DNA from: a virus
Virus record (IMG/VR): IMGVR_UViG_3300032293_000271
Coordinates: 1 to 25,206 of that record
Direction: 5' to 3' (one strand)
Length of the DNA: 25,206 nt
The notes under the pieces: model-generated
Told to the model about the DNA's origin: nothing
The model's database searches: none
What the model saw: the letters and a program-made list of their open reading frames with translations, nothing else
Program-made: the position numbers and the translations under genes
In this document: one piece after another, positions 1 through 9,700 of the stretch
Layout of the letters: the number at the start of each line of letters is the position of its first letter
Numbering within the stretch: position 1 is the stretch's first letter

Positions 1-1296
1 TAAACCATAAACTGGATTAGAAGATGTTATGTTTTCCAATCTTAGGGCATCTAATGCAACATAATAGTCATCGCTTGGAGAATCAATCTGTACTGTTGGA
101 GATACAGCAGTTGAAGATACGGCAGTTCCTGTACTATCATACTTTATAGTAGTTGGTGTAACCCCTGTAATTGTAAATGTACCGTCAAACCTTCCAGAGT
201 TTCCTAAACCAGCAACAATAATTTTGTCTCCTATGCTAAAGGTATGATTAGCGGATGTCGTTAAAGTTACAACAGTATCGGTTGCAGACTTATTACTAAC
301 CAGTGCAGTGCCCTTTATTACTGTAGCATAAAACTTTACGGTATCTACTACGTTCCAGGTAAAACCAGATGTTCTCAATAAGTTTTGTAGTGCTGCCGTA
401 GAAACAAAATATCTATTTGTTGCAAAATCAACTCCTGTGTCTGTCTCCTTTATTGCTACCTGCATTCTTGCATACTGTGCATTAGCAGAATTTGCTTCGT
501 CTGTATCTGAAAACTCAACTACAATTCTTACTTCATCTGGTTGACTTGAAGATTCTCCATCTTTATTAACAACAGAAAATGCAAGTTTAAGTTGATCAGT
601 AGGAGCATTTTTATTAAAATCAAGGTTTACTCCAGTTAGATGTATGTGAGTTGACCCTGTTGGAATACCAACTGCTCCATCTGTAAGAGATAGATTGCTC
701 ATATCTCCTCTTATCATCATTATGTTATTTAAGAATCTACATCTTTCATACCTATTTACTCTTTCAGAGTTTGTAAAGGTTGGGTTATCTGCATTGGTTT
801 GAAACACTGGCAGTTCTGTTAGTATTCCAGTTGAAGAGTATTTTCTTGATGAATCTATTTTATAAGAACCAGTAATAATATTGTTTTCACTTAAAGATAT
901 TTGTATGCTTGGAATGCTTAATGAGTTTGTCTGTATATGGTGCTCCCAATTTTCTGTTTCGCTAAAAGAGTAAATAGTCTTGCTATCATACGCTCCTGCA
1001 GTTGGATTAGACCCAGCAGACCAAACTCCGACTTCACTTATTTCATATCTTTCTGCAGTGGGAAGTTCTGCTGTAAAAACAATTTTTGATTGGCCTTCTT
1101 CGGTAACATATCCACGAGAAGTAATGGGTACACGAAACATTTCAAAGTCCAATGATTGCTTGTCTGAATAGTCTCCAAGTGTTGCATTAAGGGCTAGTGG
1201 CTTTGCTCCACAACCAATTGCAATATGTGAAGCATAGGCAGGTGCCTGCCCAATAAGGTATTTAGCCAAAATATTTTTACCTGTATTAGTTATCAT
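1..1296 (-). CDS. Minor tail / fibre-like protein, N-terminal part (runs off left edge)
   Basis: An open frame of 432 codons without a stop runs from an ATG at 1296 to the left edge, so the C-terminus is missing. I checked the whole frame on the minus strand. The start follows AGGAG by five bases, and that Shine-Dalgarno overlaps the TAG stop of the upstream gene. The protein begins MITNTGKNILAKYLIGQAPA and continues with a glycine-rich AIGCGAKPL segment, an opening I associate with minor tail proteins of actinobacteriophages. Residues about 340-395 (SANHTFSIGDKIIVAGLG, then FDGTFTITGV) look like a small beta-sandwich repeat of the kind used as a spacer in tail fibres and minor tail proteins. 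There is no signal peptide or membrane segment. Its place just after the hub and a small tail protein suits a tip or fibre component. Receptor binding is possible but not shown. Confidence 0.75.
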   Translation of the reverse strand, partial: MITNTGKNILAKYLIGQAPAYASHIAIGCGAKPLALNATLGDYSDKQSLDFEMFRVPITSRGYVTEEGQSKIVFTAELPTAERYEISEVGVWSAGSNPTAGAYDSKTIYSFSETENWEHHIQTNSLSIPSIQISLSENNIITGSYKIDSSRKYSSTGILTELPVFQTNADNPTFTNSERVNRYERCRFLNNIMMIRGDMSNLSLTDGAVGIPTGSTHIHLTGVNLDFNKNAPTDQLKLAFSVVNKDGESSSQPDEVRIVVEFSDTDEANSANAQYARMQVAIKETDTGVDFATNRYFVSTAALQNLLRTSGFTWNVVDTVKFYATVIKGTALVSNKSATDTVVTLTTSANHTFSIGDKIIVAGLGNSGRFDGTFTITGVTPTTIKYDSTGTAVSSTAVSPTVQIDSPSDDYYVALDALRLENITSSNPVYGL

Positions 1297-1304
1297 TTTT
1301 ACTC

Positions 1305-1805
1305 CTATTCATATATTGTACCATTAAGTATCTCGCCACCGTCTAATATTTCTATATCTACTTGCTCATCAGGCTCAAGGGATGAAATATTTATAACAAG
1401 ATCTCCAGTGGTAGGGTCTATATACACTACCTCCCCGTTTGGACCTGTTCCATAACTTGGCAATTTTGACTCTAGTTTTATTGGAAAATTTTTGAAGTAT
1501 GTGTCTGAAGTACTTTCTACTCTAATTATATTATTTGGGTTGTACTGAAGATATAGTTGTTTAAGATTTTTTATAGGACTATAGATTACATCTTGTCCAT
1601 TAATAATATCATTTCTTGAAATATTTATTAACTCTTGCCCTCCAATATCCTCAAAAACTAGATCAAGCATCACTTCTGCATCTAGTTCTGGATTACTAAG
1701 AGAAAGCAGAGAGGGAGTTGCAGGCTTTGTTGGTTTATAAACTAAATTTAATTGATCTTTATGCTGCTGAGAAATAGACTGATTTGCTACTGCATCTGTT
1801 GCCAT
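1305..1805 (-). CDS. Small tail-tip protein of unknown function
   Basis: This protein has 166 residues. Its ATG overlaps the TAA stop of the large hub protein as TAATG, with GAGGT upstream, so it is probably translationally coupled. The N-terminus is polar and proline-containing. The central part (FEDIGGQELINISRNDI, residues about 50-68) and the acidic C-terminus (SSLEPDEQVDIEILDGGE) are predicted beta-rich, with no recognisable catalytic motif. Small proteins in this slot, between hub and fibre genes, are usually structural tail-tip parts. I assign it to the tail by position only. A fibre-attachment role is possible but unsupported. Confidence 0.65.
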   Translation of the reverse strand: MATDAVANQSISQQHKDQLNLVYKPTKPATPSLLSLSNPELDAEVMLDLVFEDIGGQELINISRNDIINGQDVIYSPIKNLKQLYLQYNPNNIIRVESTSDTYFKNFPIKLESKLPSYGTGPNGEVVYIDPTTGDLVINISSLEPDEQVDIEILDGGEILNGTIYE

Positions 1806-4800
1806 TACACTACCTCACTTAAAAATACTGTCATTGATGGACCAGTCTGGTCTTTAGAGTATTCTATATTATACACAACAAACCTGCTAGTCTTTGGAGC
1901 AACCATATTAATTAAATTATCTACATAGTCTAAATTAACTATATCACCCAACTGAATCATTGGGTTTGCAAAAATTTTAACTCCAACAGATTTTCTTGGT
2001 TTCATTATTTTATTGATAACCCATGACATTAAACCTTCTGCAGCATCTTGTGACTGAACATACGGAACATCTAGGATAAAGTCTTTTTTGCCATAAGACA
2101 TCCTGCTTAATTTTATATCTTGATAATCTTTTTTAATTTTAAATGGGGACACTATCAAAGAAGATTGAACTAATTGTGGATCGGAAAGATTACTGTTTTT
2201 TGAAAAATACTCGTCAACTGTTAGATCTCTGTTTGATTCTTGAGTAAAAGTTATTCCTTGTATTCTTAAATAATTACCAGAAGTTGAATCTAAACTTAAT
2301 GTGGTATCTGTTGCATTGAAAACCAAGAACTCTGCTCCATAAGATCCTGCTCTAAATCCAGAAACAACATAGCCTTTTAATCTATTAAATGTAGGAGACA
2401 GTTTTGCATAAAGTGCTGGGTAGGCTTGATCATATTTAATATTAAAAGATGCTGCTTCTCTCATGATTGTTCCAAATTCTTCAAAGTACATGTTAAAATA
2501 ATTTGGCTCAGTAGAACTTATTCCTGATAGATATGTAGATTGCACGACTCCACTCATAGCATACTTCATAAATGATTGGCTTGCGTTTATTTCAGAATCT
2601 CCAAATGCTGAGGCTATTGGTGCATTAAGTTTAAAGGCAGTGTTTTGTGAGTAGTTGTTCCCTAAAGCATATATGTTTTCAAACATTACCCTTGATGAAC
2701 CACGAACAAACAAAGCCATATTGTTATACGCTGGAAGAGGATCTTCATCATCCACCTCTGCAATAAGGTTATTATTTATATATAAAAAGAATCTTCTTCT
2801 TTTTCCTATATCTTGATATTCAACAGAAAGGTCGTAAACCGTTGGGCGTTCTTCGGTAGCCATCCTATACTGACCAGTGAATTTACCATCATCAACTATA
2901 ATACCTGCCAAGCCTTCATATAGTTTTACTGGTATTGCTTCAGTAGTTTCAGCCTTTTGCTTTATCTTATAAAATATTACGTCATTTACATTTTTTTGAT
3001 TAGCATCGCTTAAATTATTTGATCCTAATGCAATAATTTCAAAATAGTATCCATTATTTGTTGATGGGTTAATCATAACAGCAAGTCCACCAGATCCACC
3101 AACTACACTTATGCTTTTATCTGGGGTAGTTCCTGGAACTGTATAGTAGATAGAAGAGCCAACAGAAGTCTGTCCAAAGTTTCCATCATTTTCAATTTTA
3201 CCAACAATTCTCATTCTAGTTCCAAAATGCTTATACTTATTGTCTAATTCTTTATATACATAGGAAACAAAATCTAATGGAGATTCTGTTGTAGTAAAGC
3301 CTGGCCCGTTCATAACTAACGCTGATGATTGAACTGTTCCCGTAGTTGTAGAAGTCATAGCATTTATACTTGATTCAGCGATGTACTTTGACGATAATGC
3401 ATTTTTAATAATGCCACTTCTTGATGTCTTTTGTGCAAGAGTATTGTTAATTCCTGCAGCACCGACAGTTGTTGAAGGAAGTGTTTCATCTAAACTAAAC
3501 AAATATTTTGATTGCATGTTACATCCACGAACGTTATTATTATTAGACCAATAATCACTAACTCCTGCAAAGTGTTCAACAACTGGTGTTCCAAACTGGC
3601 CTCTTCCGTGTTTTGCTACTGGTCCATTTTTCAGTTTTGTAACTCCATAAACTTCTTCATAGTTTGGCTCAGAATATATTCTTACTAGCCCTGTTGGATA
3701 AATCTTTCCATTAAATGGTAGTGATGAAAAGTATTTTTCATATTCTTGAACATTATTTATCCAAACATCCCCAGTACCAGAAATATTATATTGAACAGCA
3801 TCATATTTAATAATTTCTCCATTTGAATAAAAATATCCAGTATATCTTGTTATAAAGAAAACTCCCTCTCCGAGATCCAGAGTGTTGTCAACAACCACAT
3901 TATTTTTTACTGATGGAACTACTGATGATAAGTTTGAATTTAGTGGTATTGCACTTAACGAATAGGTTGATTGATTCTGAACTTCTTGATTAACAGACTT
4001 TGTGCCTTCTGAACCACCAAGTTCCCAAAGAAGTACTGGTTTATATACCCAAACTTTTTCATTATCTACAAGGCTTGCCTGCTTATAGGTTCCCACTGAT
4101 CTTTCTATTGACCTGACACTGTAAGTAATTTTCCCATCATTGTATACTTCATTGTCTTGAGAAGTTATCTCTAATATATTTGAAAGTTTATTATTTGTTC
4201 TTTCATTTTTAATAACCCCCGTGTCAGAAAAATCTGTAGTTCCGTATAGGGTTATGTCTACTGGTCTTTGATCAACTGATGGCATTATATAATCCTTGCT
4301 CATCATAACAAAATTATTATACTCATCAAAGAACATTGCTGTTTGTGTAGATATAGCGATATCCTCTAAAACCTCTGCAACACTTTTATCTGGAGGAATA
4401 AAGAAATAAGGAATAATAACCTCGGATTCTCCCTCAACTCTTTTAAAAACATAGTTAGAAAATCCTATAGAATCAAGAAGCAGTGAAACTGCTGAACTAA
4501 CAGATGTGTTTGTAAGCAAAATCTGCGGAGCAATCTTCGATTCAAAATAAAAATATAAATCTCTAAGGTCTATGGAGACCTGCTTAGATTGATTGTCTAA
4601 TTTTGGAAAGCCATCTGAGTACATAGTCTTAATTGGTATATAATATTCATTTCCAGAATTATCTGTAATAACTTCATAAAGTTTAATTTGAATATTTTTA
4701 GAAACATACTTACTAATAATACTTGAACTATTTGAAGAGTGGAAGGCATCGTCAAAATCAAATAAGGAAATTGATCCTGTTGAGGCAAGAAGTTGACCAA

Positions 4801-6085
4801 CTGGCAATCCACTAACTCCTAGATCAGAGGCACTTTTATTAATAGAAAACTCTAAGACCCTATCGCTTAAGTCTGATACAAGTCTTGGTGACAGTTCAAT
4901 TAAGTCAAATGTAGAATTAAATTTATTCATACTATCTACTACAATTCTTATTCCAGAAATATATTCAAATTCTTTATATTTTGTTTGATTATTTAGCGTA
5001 AATGCTGGGGGATTGGTTAAGTCTGTAACAAGGCTTGTAAGAGTTCCAACATTAGAATCTTCAAGACTCCATCCATAAGAAGGAACAAATGTTTTCCACT
5101 GACCCTTATACCAAATATAATATAAGCCCAAAGACATACTATTAGGAATAACTAAATAGGCTTCACCCTCTTGTGCTGTTTCTGGCTTTAATGTTTCTGA
5201 AGATAACTCTCCCATAAACTTAAATATATTAGAGTATATCTTTGGAACAGCAAGACCATAAGAAATTTCAACATACCCATCAGATCCGATGATTGCCTGT
5301 CCATCTTTTCTTCTGTCTCTATCAGAAAAAGATATTGCATCCACCCAACTGTTATTTTTTAATACTTGAATTTTCCAATTGTTTGGAGTTGTTCTGTTTG
5401 TTTCTCCATAGTATGGATCTAAAAATGTTTCATATGAGTTAGAGAATGTTCCGTAATCAAGTTCTCCTGTATTTGTTTGCATCTTTACTATAAGTCTGTT
5501 TGCTGGAACCTTTTCTTTGTATACAACAAATGGCGCTGTATCTTCTATCCTATGCTTTCCATTAATAGTTTTATTGGCAACTCCATACTCAGTACCGCTT
5601 TCTGTTCTAAAGGAGGTCCAATACTTGAACGGGTCATTTTTATCTGACATATAGTATCTTGGTCTTTTAGCCATATTAATATTTGGGTTATGCAAGTATC
5701 TTCCATTAAGATACGTTGCCTTGTTAATTCCAGATCTTGGTCTCTGATAGGTAAAGCAATCTTCTAAAGAGTAAAGCATTTTCATTTTTTCTTTAATTGG
5801 TTTTAGCGTGGTTGGATCTCCATCATCATCAAAACCTCCATCAATAATTACATCTGCATCCGTTGCACCCTTATAAAAATTACCAATATCATTTGCATCA
5901 AATGTATTTGGAAGCCCTGTATACTTTGCATCAGAAGTCTTTATAGATGTTGGCCTGTATCTATAGTTTCCTACCATAGATATATTTGTTGCAATATTCA
6001 TATTCCACTCAGCAATAACTGAAGACTTTGTTTTAACGGAAGAACTTGTTTCTATATAATCTAATAAATCTTTGTCTTGAAACAT
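1805..6085 (-). CDS. Large tail hub/tip (Tal-like) protein with lectin-like insertion
   Basis: This protein has 1426 residues when started at the ATG at 6085, which overlaps the previous stop as TAATG and has GGAAGAGG upstream. An in-frame ATG at 6118 would add 11 residues encoded inside the previous gene and lacks a better site. The N-terminal third has beta-rich segments, including a discoidin-like stretch near residues 195-250 (NNWKIQVLKNNSWVDAI). Residues about 370-600 (LSDRVLEFSINKSASDLGV; VSLLLDSIGF; SVAEVLEDIAISTQTAMFFD) resemble baseplate-hub folds of long-tailed phages. Residues about 930-1140 look like a concanavalin/LamG-type domain ending with VYDLSVEYQDIGKRRRFFLY, INNNLIAEVDDEDPLP and MALFVRG. 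The C-terminus (about 1344-1426, with PRKSVGVKIFANPMIQLGDIV) resembles the last domain of tail hub proteins. Order after tape measure and Dit-like genes supports a hub that closes the tube and contacts the cell surface. No peptidase or muramidase motif was seen. Confidence 0.7.
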   Translation of the reverse strand: MFQDKDLLDYIETSSSVKTKSSVIAEWNMNIATNISMVGNYRYRPTSIKTSDAKYTGLPNTFDANDIGNFYKGATDADVIIDGGFDDDGDPTTLKPIKEKMKMLYSLEDCFTYQRPRSGINKATYLNGRYLHNPNINMAKRPRYYMSDKNDPFKYWTSFRTESGTEYGVANKTINGKHRIEDTAPFVVYKEKVPANRLIVKMQTNTGELDYGTFSNSYETFLDPYYGETNRTTPNNWKIQVLKNNSWVDAISFSDRDRRKDGQAIIGSDGYVEISYGLAVPKIYSNIFKFMGELSSETLKPETAQEGEAYLVIPNSMSLGLYYIWYKGQWKTFVPSYGWSLEDSNVGTLTSLVTDLTNPPAFTLNNQTKYKEFEYISGIRIVVDSMNKFNSTFDLIELSPRLVSDLSDRVLEFSINKSASDLGVSGLPVGQLLASTGSISLFDFDDAFHSSNSSSIISKYVSKNIQIKLYEVITDNSGNEYYIPIKTMYSDGFPKLDNQSKQVSIDLRDLYFYFESKIAPQILLTNTSVSSAVSLLLDSIGFSNYVFKRVEGESEVIIPYFFIPPDKSVAEVLEDIAISTQTAMFFDEYNNFVMMSKDYIMPSVDQRPVDITLYGTTDFSDTGVIKNERTNNKLSNILEITSQDNEVYNDGKITYSVRSIERSVGTYKQASLVDNEKVWVYKPVLLWELGGSEGTKSVNQEVQNQSTYSLSAIPLNSNLSSVVPSVKNNVVVDNTLDLGEGVFFITRYTGYFYSNGEIIKYDAVQYNISGTGDVWINNVQEYEKYFSSLPFNGKIYPTGLVRIYSEPNYEEVYGVTKLKNGPVAKHGRGQFGTPVVEHFAGVSDYWSNNNNVRGCNMQSKYLFSLDETLPSTTVGAAGINNTLAQKTSRSGIIKNALSSKYIAESSINAMTSTTTGTVQSSALVMNGPGFTTTESPLDFVSYVYKELDNKYKHFGTRMRIVGKIENDGNFGQTSVGSSIYYTVPGTTPDKSISVVGGSGGLAVMINPSTNNGYYFEIIALGSNNLSDANQKNVNDVIFYKIKQKAETTEAIPVKLYEGLAGIIVDDGKFTGQYRMATEERPTVYDLSVEYQDIGKRRRFFLYINNNLIAEVDDEDPLPAYNNMALFVRGSSRVMFENIYALGNNYSQNTAFKLNAPIASAFGDSEINASQSFMKYAMSGVVQSTYLSGISSTEPNYFNMYFEEFGTIMREAASFNIKYDQAYPALYAKLSPTFNRLKGYVVSGFRAGSYGAEFLVFNATDTTLSLDSTSGNYLRIQGITFTQESNRDLTVDEYFSKNSNLSDPQLVQSSLIVSPFKIKKDYQDIKLSRMSYGKKDFILDVPYVQSQDAAEGLMSWVINKIMKPRKSVGVKIFANPMIQLGDIVNLDYVDNLINMVAPKTSRFVVYNIEYSKDQTGPSMTVFLSEVV

Positions 6086-6741
6086 TATGCCTCTTCCAGT
6101 GAAAGAGACACATTCCAAAAGTCAAAGTTCAATCCACTTCTTTTTACAACTGAATAGTTAAAGTTTGAAAAAAACACTTCTATAACTTCATTATACTTAT
6201 TAACATTGTTAAATCTATTATCAACCTGACTGCTATCTGTATCTTCAAAATTTGTGTACTTGTCATACGCAAGGTAAACCCAAAAGGATCCTTTGTGATT
6301 TTCATACCAATCAAGTAGTTCTACTCCTCCAGCACCACCATCTGTTGTAAACTCTAATGGGTTAGGCCTTGCTACTGTTGCCTGCATATCTGCTTTTCCG
6401 TTGGTATTAAAATTTGCCTTTGCATTGTATGCTCTGGATGGCAACATATCCCAAGATGCATTTATCTCTAATTTATCTGCAATGTGATATGACCTCATTC
6501 GGCCATTAATCATTCTCTCCCGTTTTTCAATTCTAGCAGAGTTAAAGTCTATCGCTGACCTATTATCATCAGAGAGGATTAAAAACTCGCCATTGGTGGC
6601 TGTAAAGGCCGTAGAGGACCCTACCTCGTTGCCATCTGGGATGTAAAAACCGTCAACCTTTGTGCCAGGATTGTCGGCAAAAAGCATTGCTTGAGGTCTA
6701 GAATATTTTTTTCTACCAGCCATATAAGTATTATTTGCCAT
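6085..6741 (-). CDS. Probable distal tail (Dit-like) protein
   Basis: This protein has 218 residues. Its ATG overlaps the tape-measure stop as TAATG, with AGGA four bases upstream. Its position directly after the tape measure and before the large hub is that of the distal tail protein in long-tailed phages of Gram-positive hosts. Visible features are a basic, flexible N-terminus (MANNTYMAGRKKYSRPQ), a central INGRMRSYHIADKLEINASW segment and a C-terminal beta-rich part (EVFFSNFNYSVVKRSGLN, then NVSLSLEEA) that looks like a strand ending of a Dit-type sandwich. The role is inferred: a ring between tail tube and hub. No enzyme motif is visible. It could equally be called a generic minor tail protein. 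Confidence 0.65.
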   Translation of the reverse strand: MANNTYMAGRKKYSRPQAMLFADNPGTKVDGFYIPDGNEVGSSTAFTATNGEFLILSDDNRSAIDFNSARIEKRERMINGRMRSYHIADKLEINASWDMLPSRAYNAKANFNTNGKADMQATVARPNPLEFTTDGGAGGVELLDWYENHKGSFWVYLAYDKYTNFEDTDSSQVDNRFNNVNKYNEVIEVFFSNFNYSVVKRSGLNFDFWNVSLSLEEA

Positions 6742-9700
6742 TAGATCCTAGCCCCCCTAATTCTTTGAGCATCTATGCTCTTTATTTGTACCATAACTGC
6801 TCTTGCAATTTCATCTGGATTAGCATCAGACTTTACATTTAAGTTAAGGTTATAATTATACACTGAATCCCCAACCGATGAGCCAGAATTTATAGACTTC
6901 ATATTGTCAACCCCATATTTATCTACAGCATACTTACTCATAACAAATTCTCCTGGAGTTAACATTGCAGGAACGGTATCTGTTCCAATAGCGTATCCAC
7001 CAGCAGCAAAGTAACTTGGAACTAGTCCTCCTCGTGATAGTGCTAACATGCTGCCTGAACCTCCACCTCCACGTCTAGGTTTAGGTTTAGGTGGCTGTGT
7101 TGTAATCTTTACGCTAGATAAATCTGGATCTGCTAATAAAAGACCTGCTGCTCCAGCAGAAGCACCAAAAAGTCCAAGAGTTAAAGGTTTTAGTGGATTA
7201 GTTGGTGTTGACAATGCAGGTGGTGTCCAGCCTGGGGATGTTCCTGCTACTGGCGGATTTTTTCCAAGTCCTAATAGCCAGTTGCCTGCATCATCCCAGT
7301 TCTGTGCTGCGTTTGGAGGAGTCGGCCAGGCATTCTTAGCCCAGGGGGTAGGCATCGGTAACGACATTTGTTGTCTTACTTTTATATCTGCTGCAGCCTG
7401 TGTCGCTGCAGGACCTGTAGTTTTTATGCTTTCTAGAATTAACTCTGTCTTCTTTGCAAGTTCTTCTCCGCCATATCCTGCAGCCTTTAGCATTTCTACA
7501 ATATCTTTTTCTTTTAATGTCTGTAAAAATTTTATTCCTTTATCCATCCCAGAGAAAAATGCCGAAGTTAATTCTGGATTTTTCCAAGCCTCGTTTGAAG
7601 AACCGTATGTATAAAATGGTCTTAGCATTTCGCTTACAAACGAGTCCACGGTTGGAGTAAATGGTTTCCAGTCTAAAACTCTTCCAAAATCTATAAGTCC
7701 TGGTTGAAGTGTTTCTGGATTAAGTGTTAAATTGCCATCGTGATCATCAAGAAACCTCATTGCAGCCTGAATTGCAGATCTGTATCCAGTTGAAGCGGCG
7801 ATGGCTGGGTCGGCCAATCTGTCAAATGATCCAGGAGAACCTGGAGCCTGCAATGCTAGTGACTTTAATGTGATTGCTCCTTGTGCTGCGACATCTGGGC
7901 TAAAAATTCCATTTGCTACTGTCTTTCCAGCACCAACTACTGGAATATTTTGCGGAGCAATAAGGTCTGCTGCTCTAGCAAACAAGGAACCAAAGATTTC
8001 TCTTTGAACCTCTGCAAAATCTAAACCAGTCTTATAAAATCCAGCAACTCCATCTAATGTTGCTCTAAATGTTGTATTTATTCCAGTTCCAACACCATCT
8101 GCTGCATTCGACTCAAGCATTTTACCAATCTGCAGGGCCTTTTGATCAATTTGTCCTGGAAGTTTAAATGCAGTTGCTTTGGCCAATAAGTTGGCTAAAC
8201 CAGGAAAGGTCTCAATTACTTTATCTTTTGTTTTCTTAACAAGTGCTCCTGCAACAGAAGCATAATATCCTGCATTTTTTGCTGATCTATTAAGATTCAA
8301 CTGTCCGTCTAACTCTGCTCTTGAAATTGCCAACACAGCATCCCAAAGGGGGTGTCCTTCTGTAATTGCATTTCTAGGATCATAGGGGAGTTTAGCAGTT
8401 CCAGCCTTCATCCAAGATTCTCCGCCAGCGTGGGTTCTTACATAGCCTGCGGCTTCTATTTTTGCAATGAGTGGTTTTGTTATTTTTTCTATCTTTGCTG
8501 CTAGTTTAGGATCTTGAATAAATCCCATCCTTGACTTTCCTGTTTGAAGTCCTTCTATAAAACTATTTTTTATATTATAGTTTGGATTTGCAGCAGGTAA
8601 GAAAAGTTCTTTTATTGGCTTAGTAACCTTAGAGCCTGCTGCTTTAATTGATCCAAAAATACTGTTTGAAACACGAGAGACTGGGGCAGCAATTGATTTA
8701 CTAAACATTGGACCAAGTTTTGATAAAAAGCCTGAAGTTTCTTTTACTGCTGGTGCTGCTACTTTTGACCCTTCTCCAAATACTTTTCCTACTCCAAGGA
8801 AGTTTAGTGGAAAGAATACACCCTCAAACTTATCGCCTGTAGTTCCTTGACCAGTAATAGTTTTTAAGAAACCAGTCAAGCCAAGAGCATCTCCAGGTAG
8901 CCAAGACGTAAGAGGAGATTTATCAAAGAATTCTTCTGTTTGTTTCTTGCTACCTTCTCTAGATCTAGCATATCTGGCCAACCAAGAATTGTTGTTAGCA
9001 CCTGTTTTAGAAGGATCTCTATCACCCTTGCCAAAGAATCGTGCTAGGCCTCCAAAGAATCCTCTAGACTCTTCAGGTGTTGCTGCAGGAGTAGTTGAAT
9101 ACTGTGGTGGGATAAACATACTTCCGTTGTATACTCCTGTGCCTGGGACTAATTGAGGCATTGCAGGAGCATTTCTTCCGTGTCTATGACCTACTGGTCC
9201 ACCCTTGTGATAGTAGCCAAGGTTCATTGCATCAAGATTTTCTACCCCGTACTTTTTGACTGCATCTTTTCTTAATACGTATTCTCCTGGAGTGAGCATA
9301 GCAGGGACAGTATCGGTTCCTGATGAATATCCTCCGCTAACAAACTTTTCAGGAATTATTCCACCCTTTGCTTTAAACTGAGGGCTTCCAGGGAACCTCT
9401 TATTCTGAAGCCTTGTTAGTTCGGCAAGATCTGTTGGATCAATATAAGCAAGACCGTCTTCAAAATGTGGATAACTATTGTATGTTCTGTTAGGGTCAGT
9501 TCTCCATGCAGATAGACGAGCATCTATTGCGTCTTGTGATTGCTGTCTTGCTGCTGCTGCAGCGACTTCTCTTGCCTTCGCTGCTGCTGCTGCTCTGGCC
9601 ATTTCTGCTGCCCATTGTTCATTGCCTGCTGCACGTTGAGCAGGAGAGGGTACAGTGACCCTCGGACGTAGACCACCTTCAAATATTGACTCAAGCCCAG

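Noticed and set aside
4597-4812. Minus-strand open frame of 71 codons within the hub gene in another frame
   Set aside because: It is fully contained in a well-supported coding frame and has no ribosome site or plausible domain.
6086-6118. Upstream ATG start for the hub protein, adding 11 residues
   Set aside because: It lies inside the Dit-like gene and lacks a better ribosome site. The ATG at 6085 has GGAAGAGG and the TAATG overlap used elsewhere in this operon.
7048-7614. Long plus-strand open frame opposite the tape measure, and similar ones at 15547-15900, 13432-13725 and 18856-19230
   Set aside because: All are antisense to an intact 4450-codon gene, have composition typical of reverse-read Ala/Gly/Lys codons, no convincing ribosome sites and no recognisable domain.
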